The notes beneath the pieces are model-generated. The model did no database searches and was not told the origin of the DNA. It saw nothing but the letters and a program-made list of their open reading frames with translations. Both the position numbers and the translations under genes were made by a program. A DNA stretch of 64,000 nt from Nocardia cyriacigeorgica (GTDB lineage: Bacteria > Actinomycetota > Actinomycetes > Mycobacteriales > Mycobacteriaceae), in the NCBI RefSeq assembly GCF_010858045.1, contig NZ_JAAGVC010000002.1, positions 246,670-310,669 on the forward strand. Reading direction: 5' to 3'. Shown in pieces: positions 26,721 through 36,075 of this stretch (the first letter of the stretch is position 1; every line of letters starts with the position of its first letter).

Positions 26721-28142
26721 ATGACCACGGCGCCCCGGCCCGACCACAGCAGCACCGATGCCCTCATCGACACCGATGTCCTGGTGGTCGGCGGCGGCCC
26801 GGTGGGCATGCTGGTCGCCGCAGAACTGGCCTTGCAGCAGATCCGGACCGTCGTCGTGGAAACCCGCACCGAACTCGATGTGCGCCCGCGCGCGGGTACG
26901 GTGCACGCGCGGTCGCTGTCGCTGCTGGCCCGTCGCGGTTATCTCCCCGGTGTCCGGCCCGAGGACATCCGCCGCGATCCGCACGGCGTGCGCCGGACGC
27001 GATTCCAATTCGCCGCCCAGCCGGTGCTCGCCCTCAGCGCGCCGAGTGTGGAACCGGCGCCGATCGCGGGGATCCCGCAGGCTCGGCTGGAGGCCGCGTT
27101 CGAGGAACGCGCCAGGGAACTCGGTGCGCGAATTCTGCGCGGCCACACCGTCACCGGGCTGACGGAAACCGCCGAAGCGGTGCGCGCCGATGTTCTCGAC
27201 CTCGCCGGCGACCGCACCCTGCGGATTCGCGCGGCCTATGCCGTCGGCGCCGACGGTGCCCGCAGCCTCGTCGCGCGTACCGGCAATTTTCCCGCCACGA
27301 CGTACCCGGCGAGCATGAATGCCATTGCCGGGCTTGCCGTCGCCGCAGCGCCGGAACAGATTCCGCCCGGCTGGAATCCGACGTCCACCGGCTGGACCAT
27401 GCACAACCCGAACCCGTACGGCCAGGCCCGAATCATCGCGATGGATTTCAGCGGTCCACTCGAGCACCGCCCGGAACCGACCATCGAGGAGTACCGCGAC
27501 CGTCTCGGTCACGTGCTCGGCACTCCACCGGAACTGGCCGAGATCAGCCACCTGACCCGGTTCAGCGACCACGGCCGCTTCCGCACCCGCCTGCGCGACG
27601 GACGCCTGCTGCTGGCAGGCGATGCCGCGCACAGTCACTATCCGCTGGGCGGCCAGGGCCTCAATACCGGCATGCAGGACGCGTTCGCGCTGGGCTGGCG
27701 GCTGGCCAGGGTCATCACCGGAGGCGACCCGCCCACGATCCTGGACGACTACTCGCGCGAACGCGTGGCCGTCGCCTCGGCGGTGGTGGGCAATACCGTG
27801 CTGCAATCGCGGATGATGAACCCGCACTCCCCGCAACTGCGCGATGCCGTGCTGGCCATGCTCGCGGTTCCGGTGATCCATGATGCCGTCGCCCAGCTCA
27901 TCAGCGGGCAGTTCCAGTCCGGTTTCCAGCACGATCTGGTGCTGACCGAGGCCGATGGCCGCGAGCGCACCCTGGTGGAGTTGCTGCGCGCGGGCCGATT
28001 CGTGGCGATCCGGCCCGACGAGCACACACCGGTGCCGGACGCACCGGCCGATGCCCTGGTGGTGACCGGCAAGGTAACCCCGGACCAGACGTGGACCTCG
28101 GCCCTGATCCGGCCCGACGGCTACCTCGCCGCCACCTTGTGA
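26721..28142 (+). CDS. FAD-dependent aromatic monooxygenase (PHBH/PheA type)
   Basis: 473 residues. GxGxxG FAD motif VVGGGPVGMLVAAELALQ at about 20-37, a DG motif (GADGARSLV) and the GD motif LLLAGDAAHSHYPLGGQG, then LNTGMQDAFALGWRLA, place it in the class A flavoprotein hydroxylases. The C-terminal thioredoxin-like extension ends in GYLAATL. It uses NAD(P)H and O2 to hydroxylate an aromatic or polyketide-like substrate. ATG at 26721 preceded by GGAGAA. Divergent from MFS-P450 and convergent (8-bp gap) with the HAD/AfsA operon, so it is part of the same accessory block. Confidence 0.9.
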   Translation: MTTAPRPDHSSTDALIDTDVLVVGGGPVGMLVAAELALQQIRTVVVETRTELDVRPRAGTVHARSLSLLARRGYLPGVRPEDIRRDPHGVRRTRFQFAAQPVLALSAPSVEPAPIAGIPQARLEAAFEERARELGARILRGHTVTGLTETAEAVRADVLDLAGDRTLRIRAAYAVGADGARSLVARTGNFPATTYPASMNAIAGLAVAAAPEQIPPGWNPTSTGWTMHNPNPYGQARIIAMDFSGPLEHRPEPTIEEYRDRLGHVLGTPPELAEISHLTRFSDHGRFRTRLRDGRLLLAGDAAHSHYPLGGQGLNTGMQDAFALGWRLARVITGGDPPTILDDYSRERVAVASAVVGNTVLQSRMMNPHSPQLRDAVLAMLAVPVIHDAVAQLISGQFQSGFQHDLVLTEADGRERTLVELLRAGRFVAIRPDEHTPVPDAPADALVVTGKVTPDQTWTSALIRPDGYLAATL

Positions 28143-28150
28143 GGCAATGG

Positions 28151-28816
28151 TCAGCCGGGCCATCGGTCGAGGACCTCACGCACCTCGGCGATGGCCTGCC
28201 CGGCATCACGGAACCGCACCGCCGTCCAGCCCGACGCCCGTGCGGCGGCACAATTCTCGGCCAGATCGTCGATCAGGACGCATTGCTCTGGTGCGACGCC
28301 CGCGGCCTCCGCCGCGATGGCGAAGATCTGCGCATCGGGTTTGCGGAACCCCACCCTGCAGGAATCGACGAGCGCACTGAGCACGTCATCGAGATCGATC
28401 ATGCTGCGCCAGTGCGGTTCCCATTCGACAACGTTGTTGCTCAGCACTCCCACCGGAGTTCCGCCTTCGGCCAGTTCGATGACGAAATCGCGCACCGCCG
28501 GGTTCACCTGGTGCCCGGCGAACCACTGCCGGCCGAAATCCGCTTCGCTGCGCGAGAGGTCGAGATCGGGTTCCTTGGCCCGGATCGCGGCATGCAGCTT
28601 GCGCACCCAGGCCCGCTCGTCGAGCAGGGCCAATTCGATCGGCGCCAGCGGCGGCAGCCCGTATTGGGCGCCGACTTCGGCGATCGCGTACTTGAACAGG
28701 TCCACCGGAATGCCCGTCACCTGCTCGTACCGTAGGAACAGCTCATCCAGCGGTGGGGAGAGCACGCCACCGAAATCGAACCAGACGAACGGCCCCGACG
28801 CGATCGGCCCGCTCAC
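28151..28816 (-). CDS. HAD-family hydrolase, GTGA-coupled to the AfsA-like gene
   Basis: 221 residues. HAD motif I WFDFGGVLSPP with the nucleophilic Asp, motif II LSNN, motif III Lys in GFRKPDAQIF and motif IV acidic pair LIDDLAENC are all present, with an alpha-helical cap between I and II. Closest in style to YihX-like sugar/nucleotide phosphatases. GTG start overlaps the AfsA-family stop (28813-28816), implying fixed co-expression. In butyrolactone biosynthesis a butenolide phosphate must be dephosphorylated, so this is a natural candidate for that phosphatase; this is inference from context. Confidence 0.85.
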   Translation of the reverse strand: MSGPIASGPFVWFDFGGVLSPPLDELFLRYEQVTGIPVDLFKYAIAEVGAQYGLPPLAPIELALLDERAWVRKLHAAIRAKEPDLDLSRSEADFGRQWFAGHQVNPAVRDFVIELAEGGTPVGVLSNNVVEWEPHWRSMIDLDDVLSALVDSCRVGFRKPDAQIFAIAAEAAGVAPEQCVLIDDLAENCAAARASGWTAVRFRDAGQAIAEVREVLDRWPG

Positions 28817-29814
28817 TGGACCATGGTCCAGACGTCGGCCGGGCGGAAGCGCAGTTCCACCGCACCGGCGGCGATCACGTCATCGCCCTGGACCAGACTC
28901 ACCTGAGCCCGCGCACCGCCGGCGTCACCGGGCACCGCGGCTACGGTGGCCTTGGCGACCGTATCGCGTTCGAACTCACCGAATTTGGTGAACTCGATAT
29001 CCAGCCGATGCATCACCATGCGGCTGGTGTCCAATCCGAGCACGGCGTTCGCGGCGGCCATCGCGATCTGGCGGGCGGCCTCGAACTGCAACATGCCGGG
29101 CACATGATCGAGGGCGTGATCGAACAGCGAGGGGTGGTTGGTGTCGATGATCGTCAGCGCCGACAGCTCCAGCCCGGCCAGCACCGGGTTGGCGAGGATG
29201 GCATTGCGCGGATTGTGCCTGCCCACCGAGCCCGGCCGCATCCGCGCGACCGGCAGCTGCTCCGGAATCGTGTGCTGCGGCGGCAGGCCGAGCGATTCGC
29301 GCCCGCGCACCCGGATCCGATTCCACACCGGCGCGGGCATCCACTGATAGACCATCACCTCCCTGGCGGCTTCGTGGCCCTCGATCTCGGCGACCATCTC
29401 CAGCGACAGGCCGATGATCTGATCGTCCCGGCGCTTCTCGCCGACCACCCGCGCCTCGATGACGCAATGTCCGGGGCAGTTGCCGATGCGCAGGGTGTCC
29501 GGATCGGCGATGGCGAAATCGGCGGAGCCGAAGATGAACTTCTCCGAACGATCCACCCCGAGAAAGGTGTGCGCGTAGTAGATGGCGACCTGCCGGAACA
29601 CCTCGATCAGCAGCAGCGGATCGTAGGTGGTGGAGGTGCCGCGGTGATCGCTGAAATACGAGTGGTTGCGGGGTAATTGGGCGGCGAAGACGGCTCCGCC
29701 CGGCACCGGCTGGGCGTCGGTGAGGAACACCTCGGCGATGGATTCCCGGTGCACGATGCCGCGCGGGATATTGCGGTCGAAGGTCAGGGTCGGGGTCTGC
29801 GTTGCTGCGGTCAT
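28813..29814 (-). CDS. AfsA-family (A-factor biosynthesis hotdog) protein
   Basis: 333 residues with two AfsA repeats. The first has VHRESIAEVFLTD, RNHSYFSDHRG and DPLLLIEVFRQVAIYYAHTF. The second has NPRNAI, FDHALDHVPGMLQFEAARQ and MHRLDIEFTKFGEFE. AfsA-type enzymes condense a beta-ketoacyl-ACP with dihydroxyacetone phosphate to start gamma-butyrolactone or butenolide signal synthesis (family knowledge from streptomycetes). No ArpA-like TetR receptor or BprA-type reductase is adjacent. It lies only 36 bp behind the SBP gene on the same strand and is GTGA-coupled to the HAD gene. Some AfsA homologues have other lipid-tailoring roles. Confidence 0.85.
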   Translation of the reverse strand: MTAATQTPTLTFDRNIPRGIVHRESIAEVFLTDAQPVPGGAVFAAQLPRNHSYFSDHRGTSTTYDPLLLIEVFRQVAIYYAHTFLGVDRSEKFIFGSADFAIADPDTLRIGNCPGHCVIEARVVGEKRRDDQIIGLSLEMVAEIEGHEAAREVMVYQWMPAPVWNRIRVRGRESLGLPPQHTIPEQLPVARMRPGSVGRHNPRNAILANPVLAGLELSALTIIDTNHPSLFDHALDHVPGMLQFEAARQIAMAAANAVLGLDTSRMVMHRLDIEFTKFGEFERDTVAKATVAAVPGDAGGARAQVSLVQGDDVIAAGAVELRFRPADVWTMVQ

Positions 29815-29850
29815 GATCGAGCCTTCCAGGAGGGAGTGGCGGCGGTCTGG

Positions 29851-31554
29851 TCAGCGGACGGCGATGTCGTATGCCCAGGCGTTGACGCTGTTACGAGGCG
29901 GGTCGAACAGCGAGGTCACGTTGTGCACGGCGGAGGTGGCGGCGACGCTGTTGCGGTCGGTGTAGAGCGGGATCGCGACGGCGTTGTCGAGCAGGTGGGC
30001 GGTGATCTGATCGAACAGCTGCTTGCGCTGCTGCCGGTCGGTGGCCTTGGTTGCGTCGATGAGCCAGCGGTCCACCTGCGGATCAGCGAGTTTGGAGCCG
30101 GCGACGATGGAGCCGATGGTGATGCCGTCGATCTGGCCGTATTTCAGGTCCGGCGAGGTGGATCCGTAGGCGCGGTTGAATTGCAGCGACAGATCCAGCC
30201 CGCCCACCTGGCGTGGGAAGGCCTCGTACTGGTTGCGCGCGAGCAGGTCGTAGACCTGCGCGTTCTCCACGAACTGCAAGTCGACCCGGATGCCGAGGTT
30301 CTGGCGCAGTTCGGCCTGCCAGGCCTTCAGGAAATCGTCTTCGGGATAGGTCGGCACGGTCGCGAGCAGCCGGATGACCAGCTGTCGGCCGGTGCTGTCG
30401 GTGCGATAGCCGTCGGCGTCGCTGCCGGTCCAGCCGGCTTCGTCGAGCAGGGCGCGCGCGGCGGGAAGATCTGCGGTGCCGCGGTTTTCGTACTTGGCGT
30501 CGTAGTAGGCGCTGTCCGGCGAGATCAGGCTCCAGGCCCGGCGCTGGGAGCCCTTGGTGAGACTGTCGACCACCGCGGCGATATCGACGCCCTTGGCGAT
30601 GGCCCGGCGAACCCGCACATCGGTGGTCGGCCCATTGGTGAGATTGAGCATGATGACCGTGGGCGAGGCCGCCGAGCCGATCTGCTCGTACTGGAACCCG
30701 TCGATGCCGTCGAAGAGCCCGATATCGGTGGCCTTGACGGTGCCGATCGCGTCGACCTCACCGCTGCGCAGCAGACCGGCCCTGGTGGACGCCTCCGGGA
30801 TGTACTTGACCACCAGCTCGTCCAGGTAGGCGGCGCCCTGATGCGTGGCGGTGGCCGGGCCCCAGCGGTAGTCGGGGTTCTTCCGGAACCTGATCTCCTG
30901 GCCCTGCACCGCCTTGTCCAAGATGAACGGCCCGGATCCGACGAGACCGGCGCCGCTGGTGAGGGCCTGCTTATCGCCGGTGAGCGTGCTCGGCGCGACA
31001 ATGGCGCCGCTGAGTCCGGCCAGGGTGGACAGGAAATCCGCTCGCGGCGTGCTCAGCGTGATCCGCACCTTGTAGGGGTCGAGCACATCGACGGCGCTGA
31101 CGCTCGAATACTGCAACAGCCCGAGCACCGTCCACGACGGCGACTGCGGATCGCGCAGCAGATCGATATTCGCCTTGACCGCATTCGCGTCGAACTTCTC
31201 GCCGTTGTGGAAGGTCACGTCCTGGCGCAGGGTGAACTCGTAGACGGTGCCGTCGGGTGAGATGGTCCATTCGGTGGCCAGCCAGGGATGGAACTGTTCT
31301 TCGCGGTCCTCGGCGATCAGGCTGTCGTAGCTGTTGCGCAGCACCTGCGAGGCGTCGAACGCCGCACCGAAGTGCGGGTTGAGGCCGCGTTCGGGATAGT
31401 TCGGCAGGGCGATGGTGAAGGTGCCGCCTGCCTGCGGCGGGGAGGTCGGGCCGCCACCGCCGCTGCCCGGTTCCGGGTCGGAGGCGCAGCCGGCCACCGC
31501 CAAGGCCAGGGTGGCGAGCAGTAGCAGGAAGGGTCGAGTAATGCGGTTACGCAC
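29851..31554 (-). CDS. Peptide/opine-type ABC transporter substrate-binding lipoprotein (SBP_bac_5)
   Basis: 567-residue extracytoplasmic binding protein of the oligopeptide/nickel family. GTG start, hydrophobic signal and lipobox LAVAGC with Cys23, then a Gly/Pro-rich spacer. SBP5 landmarks are LATEWTISPDGTVYEFTLRQ, VTFHNGEKFDANAVKANID and VRRAIAKGVDIAAV. The start overlaps the ATPase stop (31547-31554). Family members carry peptides, thiol conjugates or opines; the association with rhodaneses and luciferase-like monooxygenases suggests an organosulfur ligand. Confidence 0.88.
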   Translation of the reverse strand: MRNRITRPFLLLLATLALAVAGCASDPEPGSGGGGPTSPPQAGGTFTIALPNYPERGLNPHFGAAFDASQVLRNSYDSLIAEDREEQFHPWLATEWTISPDGTVYEFTLRQDVTFHNGEKFDANAVKANIDLLRDPQSPSWTVLGLLQYSSVSAVDVLDPYKVRITLSTPRADFLSTLAGLSGAIVAPSTLTGDKQALTSGAGLVGSGPFILDKAVQGQEIRFRKNPDYRWGPATATHQGAAYLDELVVKYIPEASTRAGLLRSGEVDAIGTVKATDIGLFDGIDGFQYEQIGSAASPTVIMLNLTNGPTTDVRVRRAIAKGVDIAAVVDSLTKGSQRRAWSLISPDSAYYDAKYENRGTADLPAARALLDEAGWTGSDADGYRTDSTGRQLVIRLLATVPTYPEDDFLKAWQAELRQNLGIRVDLQFVENAQVYDLLARNQYEAFPRQVGGLDLSLQFNRAYGSTSPDLKYGQIDGITIGSIVAGSKLADPQVDRWLIDATKATDRQQRKQLFDQITAHLLDNAVAIPLYTDRNSVAATSAVHNVTSLFDPPRNSVNAWAYDIAVR

Positions 31555-33160
31555 GCGAATAGCTTTCTGTGGTGGCCCGCGCGGGCAGGCGCGGAACGGA
31601 TTCGAGCAGGGCACGGGTGTAGGGCGCCGACGGTGCGGTGAAAACGTCGTCGGCCGAGCCGGATTCGACGATCTCCCCGTCGTGCAGGACCAGCACGCGA
31701 TGACAGATCTGCCGGACGACGGCCAGATCGTGGGAGATGAAGACGACGGCGACGTGGTTTTCGCGCGCGAGCTCGGCGATCAGCGCGAGGATCTGGGCCT
31801 GGACCGAGATATCGAGCGCCGACACCGGTTCGTCGCACACCACCAGCCGCGGCTGCGCGCCGAGCGCCCTGGCGATATTGACCCGCTGCCGTTGTCCACC
31901 GGACAGCTCGCGGGGATGGCGATCGATCACCTCGGCGGGCAGACGCACCGCGTCCAGCAGCCGCCGCACCTCGGCCGCGGCGCGTTCGCCACGACCGAAC
32001 CGCACGGCGACGCTTTCGGCGATGATGTCGCCGACCCGGTAGCGCGGGTCGAACGAGCCCACCGAATCCTGGGCCACCAGCCCGATATCGCCGGGACGGC
32101 GGGTGGCCCTGGTCAACGGCGCGTCACCGAAACGCATCGCACCGCTGTCGGGCTCGACGAGACCGGTGATCATCTTCGCCACCGTGGATTTCCCGGAACC
32201 GGATTCGCCGACCACCCCGAGCACCTCGCCTGCCTGCACCTCGAATGAGATGCCGGTGGCGGCCGGGACCGAACGCCCACGCACCCGATACGACTTGCCG
32301 AGCCCGTGCGCTTGGAAGATCGACGGCCCGGCCGGCGGCGGCGCGCCCGCGCTGCCCTGCGGCACCGCGGCCAGCAGCTGCCTGGTGTACGCGTGCGCGG
32401 GCGCTTCGATCACCTGCCGGGCCGGGCCGGACTCCACGATCCGGCCCGCTTTCATCACCAGGATCCGGTCCGCCACCGCGGCGACGACCGCCAGATCATG
32501 GCTGACCAGGATCATCGACCGGCCGCCCGCGACCTGGCGGACCAGCAGGTCGAGCACCTGCGCCTGCACCGTCACATCGAGCGCGGTGGTCGGTTCGTCG
32601 GCGATGAGGATATCCGGATCGCCGGCCAGCGCCGCGGCGATCAGTGCGCGCTGACGCTGCCCACCCGACAGCTGAAAGGAATGCTGCCGCTTGCGAATCG
32701 CGGGATCGGCGATGCCGACCGAGGTCAGCAGTTCCTCGATGCGACGGTCGCGTTCGGCACGCGGTAGTGCCGGTAGGGATTCACCGATCTCGGCGGCGAT
32801 CGTGCGGAGCGGGTCGAGGGCGACGAGGGCGTCCTGGAGGATCAGGCCGATCCGGGTGCCGCGGATCCGGCGCCACTGCCGCTCGGTCAGCTCCTGCGCG
32901 GAGGTGCCGAACAGGTCGAACCGGTCGGCCCGCACCCGCGCGCCGTCGCCCGCCAGGCCGACCAGGCTGCGGGTGGTCACCGATTTGCCGGAGCCCGATT
33001 CGCCGACGATGGCCAGGATCTCCCCGCGCCGCAGCTCGAAGTCGATTCCGTCGACGACATCGCCGGCGCGGCCCGCGAATCCGATGCGCAGATTCCGCAC
33101 CCGCAGCACGGTCTCGGCCTCGGTGTCCGCGGATGGTTCGGCGGTGGCCGTGAGCGTCAT
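31547..33160 (-). CDS. Fused two-domain ABC ATPase (DppD-DppF type)
   Basis: 537 residues with two complete oligopeptide-type ATPase modules. Each has Walker A GESGSGKS, signature LSGGQRQR and Walker B (ILIADEPTTALDVTVQAQ and LVVCDEPVSALDISVQAQ). It replaces separate D and F subunits and energises the permeases encoded by the overlapping genes upstream. ATG at 33160 overlaps the DppC stop by four bases. A longer open frame upstream lies inside the permease gene and lacks similarity. Confidence 0.93.
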   Translation of the reverse strand: MTLTATAEPSADTEAETVLRVRNLRIGFAGRAGDVVDGIDFELRRGEILAIVGESGSGKSVTTRSLVGLAGDGARVRADRFDLFGTSAQELTERQWRRIRGTRIGLILQDALVALDPLRTIAAEIGESLPALPRAERDRRIEELLTSVGIADPAIRKRQHSFQLSGGQRQRALIAAALAGDPDILIADEPTTALDVTVQAQVLDLLVRQVAGGRSMILVSHDLAVVAAVADRILVMKAGRIVESGPARQVIEAPAHAYTRQLLAAVPQGSAGAPPPAGPSIFQAHGLGKSYRVRGRSVPAATGISFEVQAGEVLGVVGESGSGKSTVAKMITGLVEPDSGAMRFGDAPLTRATRRPGDIGLVAQDSVGSFDPRYRVGDIIAESVAVRFGRGERAAAEVRRLLDAVRLPAEVIDRHPRELSGGQRQRVNIARALGAQPRLVVCDEPVSALDISVQAQILALIAELARENHVAVVFISHDLAVVRQICHRVLVLHDGEIVESGSADDVFTAPSAPYTRALLESVPRLPARATTESYSRA

Positions 33161-34008
33161 GGGTGTGCCCTCCGTTCGAAGCGGTGACCGGCGTAGCGGC
33201 CGAGCACGGTGGTCGCCAGCACGACCACCGTGACGGCGGCGCCGGGGAAGGCCACCGACCACCAGGCGATCCGCAGATCGCCGTGGCCCTCGGCGAGCAT
33301 CGAGCCCCATTCCGGTTCCGGTGGTTGCGGCCCGAAGCCGAGGAAGCTCAGGGCCGCCGCGCCGAGAATGCTGGTGCCGAGCCCGAGCGTGACCACCACC
33401 GGAAGCGAACGCAGGGCGTTGGGCAGGATGTGGCGCACCACAATCCGGGTGCGCGACCGGGTGAACAGGCCCGCCTGTGCGACGTATTCGCTGCCGCGCA
33501 CGGCCCGCGTCTCCGCCCGCATCACCCGCGCGAAGCGCGGTGCGGCCGCGATACCGATGGCGAGAATGAGATTCGGCGTGCCGGTACCGGTGAAGGTGAT
33601 GAGCACCAGGGCGAGCAGGATCTCCGGGAAGGCGCCGAGCAGATCGAAGGTGCGCGAGGCGATCGCGTCGACGATGCGGTTGCCGATCCCGGCGATCAGG
33701 CCGAGCGTCACCCCGATCAGTACCGCGAGCGCGGTCGCCGATACGCCGATCGTCAGCGACAGCCTGGCCCCGTGCACCACCCGGGTGAACACGTCGCGGC
33801 CGAGCTGATCGGTGCCGAACAGATGGGCGGCCGATGGCGGTTGGTGCGCGGCGAGCAGATCGGTCTGCAGGGGGTCTCCCGGCCCGAGCACGCCGGGCGC
33901 GAGCGCGGCCAGCGCCGCGAGCGCCAGCACCGCTGCCGCTGCCCATACGGCTGCCGGATGCGCGGGCAGCGCGGGAAAGCGCAGGCGTGCTGCGACTTTC
34001 GTGGTCAT
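33157..34008 (-). CDS. ABC transporter permease (DppC type)
   Basis: 283 residues. N-terminal TM followed by the OppC linker HLFGTDQLGRDVFTRVVHGA at about 63-82, then five helices and the EAA-like loop in SEYVAQAGLFTRSRTRIVVRHILPN. Forms the import channel with the DppB-type partner. ATG at 34008 overlaps that partner's stop. Confidence 0.92.
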   Translation of the reverse strand: MTTKVAARLRFPALPAHPAAVWAAAAVLALAALAALAPGVLGPGDPLQTDLLAAHQPPSAAHLFGTDQLGRDVFTRVVHGARLSLTIGVSATALAVLIGVTLGLIAGIGNRIVDAIASRTFDLLGAFPEILLALVLITFTGTGTPNLILAIGIAAAPRFARVMRAETRAVRGSEYVAQAGLFTRSRTRIVVRHILPNALRSLPVVVTLGLGTSILGAAALSFLGFGPQPPEPEWGSMLAEGHGDLRIAWWSVAFPGAAVTVVVLATTVLGRYAGHRFERRAHP

Positions 34009-34952
34009 GGCGTGGCCTCCCGCAGTCGCGGATCGATCCAGAGGTAGGCGATGTCGACAAGCACCGTCACGGTCAGGTAGATCGCCGCGGTCAGCAGCGC
34101 GACACCGAGCACCACCGGGACATCGGAGTAGGTGACCGCCTCCACGGTCGCGCGGCCGATGCCCGCGCGGCCGAAGACTTCCTCGATCACGACCGTCCCG
34201 GTGAGCAGCCCACTGACCGCCCAGCCGGCCAGCGTCGCCGCGGGAATCAGCGAATGCCGTAGCCCGTGCCGCAATCGCAGCCGGGTGGTGCTGATCCCGC
34301 GCGAGCGTGCGGTGAGCGCGAACGGCTGCTCCAGCGCGCGCTCGATCCCCTCGCGCATCACCTGTGCGAGCACCGCGGCGATCGGCAGCGCCAGCGTGAC
34401 AGCGGGCAGGATCAGCCGCTGGAACTCGTTTCCCGCCGTCACCGGCAGCACCTTCAGGGTGAAGGCGAAAATCCAGATCAGGATGAGCCCCATCCAGAAC
34501 GGCGGCGCCGAGGCGAGCACGACCTCCGCTGTGCCGAGTGCGCGGCTGAACACATCGCGCCGTCCGGCGGTCAGCACGGCCAGCAGCGGCGCCAGCACCA
34601 CCGCGATGAGCAGGGCGAATCCGGCGAGCTGCGCGCTGGTGCCGAGCTGTTCGCCGAACAGGATGTCGGTCACCGGTTCGCCGCGCACATAGGAGTAGCC
34701 GAGGTCACCGTGCAGCAGCCGGTCCAGATGCCGCACGTACTGCACGCCGATCGGTTGATCCAGACCCCAGTCCTGTTCGATCCGCGCCCGCTGGGTGGGA
34801 TCGCTCGACTCACCCATGATCGCGGTGACCGGATCACCCGGTGCGATGTGCACGGCGAGGAAGGCCAGGGTGACCGCGGCCCACATCATCGCGACCGCGG
34901 ACAGCACGACGCCGACGATGCGGCCGAGCACGACGTGACGATGCGCAGTCAT
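34005..34952 (-). CDS. ABC transporter permease (DppB type)
   Basis: 315 residues with the OppB layout: first helix, extracellular loop HIAPGDPVTAIMGES and LDQPIGVQYVRHLDRLLHGD, then five helices with the ATPase-contact loop. Starts three bases after the rhodanese stop, so the uptake system is translated together with the sulfurtransferase. Confidence 0.92.
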   Translation of the reverse strand: MTAHRHVVLGRIVGVVLSAVAMMWAAVTLAFLAVHIAPGDPVTAIMGESSDPTQRARIEQDWGLDQPIGVQYVRHLDRLLHGDLGYSYVRGEPVTDILFGEQLGTSAQLAGFALLIAVVLAPLLAVLTAGRRDVFSRALGTAEVVLASAPPFWMGLILIWIFAFTLKVLPVTAGNEFQRLILPAVTLALPIAAVLAQVMREGIERALEQPFALTARSRGISTTRLRLRHGLRHSLIPAATLAGWAVSGLLTGTVVIEEVFGRAGIGRATVEAVTYSDVPVVLGVALLTAAIYLTVTVLVDIAYLWIDPRLREATP

Positions 34953-34955
34953 CGC

Positions 34956-35903
34956 TCAGACCTCGATGGGCGCGCCGACCAGGCTGCCCCATTCGGTCCA
35001 GGACCCGTCGTACACGCGCACCCGCCGATCACCGAGCAGCTCCTCGAAGATCAACCACCCGAGCGCGGCCCGATGCGAGAGCCTGCAGTAGGCGATGATC
35101 TCGGTGGCCGCGTCGATGCCCAGTGCGGCGACCCGCGCCCGGATCTCGGCCACCGGCCGCAACAACCCCTGCTCATCGAGCAGATCCTGCACCGGAAGAC
35201 TCGACGCACCCGGAATATGCCCACCACGCTCGGCCCCGTGATCGATCGGCTCGGTCACGGGCGCCACCCGCGCGCCCGAATATTCTTCCGGCGAGCGCAG
35301 ATCCACGATCGCGGTCGGCGAAGCGATCGCGGCGAGGACGTCCTCACGGCCGGCGACGAGTTCGTCAGTACGCGGAACCACCAAGGGAAGTGGCGGTGCC
35401 GAGGGGGCGCGCGATGGGTCCGCAGGTGACACGGGCGCGGACGGTTCAGCCGCAGGCGGTATGGCCTCAGGCGGTTCAGCCGCAGACGGTCGCGAAGGTA
35501 CCGGCGCACGACCGTCTCCGCGCCAGGCCGGCAGTCCTCCGTCGAGGTAGCGCAGGTCTCCGCCGACGCCGACGGCCGCCGCCACCCAGAGGGCGTAGGC
35601 GGCGAATTGGGTGGGTTCGCCGGCGAAGATCACCGTGGATTCCGCATCCGCGCCGAGGGCGTGCAGCCGGGCGGCCAGTTCGTGCGGTGCGGCGAACTCG
35701 CGGCGCGTGCGGTGCCACAGCAGGTCTTTCCAATACACCGTGCGCGCACCGGGAACGCTCGGCGCACCACGTGCTTCGCCGAGGGTGCCGCCCGGTGCCG
35801 CACCGGGTGTATTGGTCACCTCGATGACGACGACGCCCGGATCGGTCAGCCGGGAGCGCAACCATTCCGCGTCGACGACACGGCTCGTCACGACACTTCC
35901 CAC
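34956..35903 (-). CDS. Two-domain rhodanese (sulfurtransferase) with Pro-rich linker
   Basis: 315 residues. Inactive N-terminal rhodanese domain (about 1-140, VVVIEVTNTPGAAPGG to YLDGGLPAWRGDG), a 40-residue Pro/Ala/Ser-rich linker and an active C-terminal domain with catalytic Cys in IIAYCRLSHRAAL. It moves sulfane sulfur from a donor such as thiosulfate or a persulfide to a thiol acceptor. The GTG at 35903 is preferred because GGGAGG lies seven bases upstream; the frame is open to 35984 without domain sequence. First gene of a seven-gene operon (sulfurtransferase, ABC importer, AfsA, HAD). Confidence 0.85.
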   Translation of the reverse strand: MGSVVTSRVVDAEWLRSRLTDPGVVVIEVTNTPGAAPGGTLGEARGAPSVPGARTVYWKDLLWHRTRREFAAPHELAARLHALGADAESTVIFAGEPTQFAAYALWVAAAVGVGGDLRYLDGGLPAWRGDGRAPVPSRPSAAEPPEAIPPAAEPSAPVSPADPSRAPSAPPLPLVVPRTDELVAGREDVLAAIASPTAIVDLRSPEEYSGARVAPVTEPIDHGAERGGHIPGASSLPVQDLLDEQGLLRPVAEIRARVAALGIDAATEIIAYCRLSHRAALGWLIFEELLGDRRVRVYDGSWTEWGSLVGAPIEV

Positions 35904-35976
35904 CGCAGACCTCCCGCTCGTACCACCGGCTCCGTTGAGCTCGGTGGCGAAAACATAAGAGGCCCGCCACGCTGCC

Positions 35977-36033
35977 GGGAACACAAAAAGTCAGGCAGAC
36001 TCCAATTATGTGTTCCCTGATTCGGGATACATA
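35977..36033. promoter_or_regulatory. GGGAACACA / TGTGTTCCC sites between the two rhodanese operons
   Basis: GGGAACACA (35977-35985) and its exact reverse complement TGTGTTCCC (36009-36017) form a perfect 9-bp inverted pair with a 23-bp spacer. A third related half-site GGGATACAT follows at 36024-36032. They sit between divergent starts at 35903 and 36076, about where both promoters must be. Related sequences occur upstream of the MocR gene. Confidence 0.6.
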
Positions 36034-36075
36034 TCCTCGGCAGCGCGTTGCCTCCCGATCGCCGAAAGGGGCCCG

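Noticed and set aside
26577..28163. Apparent 5' extension of the MFS gene through the divergent promoter and the FAD monooxygenase
   Set aside because: The MFS protein clearly starts at 26576; the extension is antisense to a well-supported flavoprotein.
29677..31260. 527-codon plus-strand open frame over the SBP gene
   Set aside because: Antisense shadow of a clear SBP_bac_5 lipoprotein; no ribosome-binding site and biased composition.
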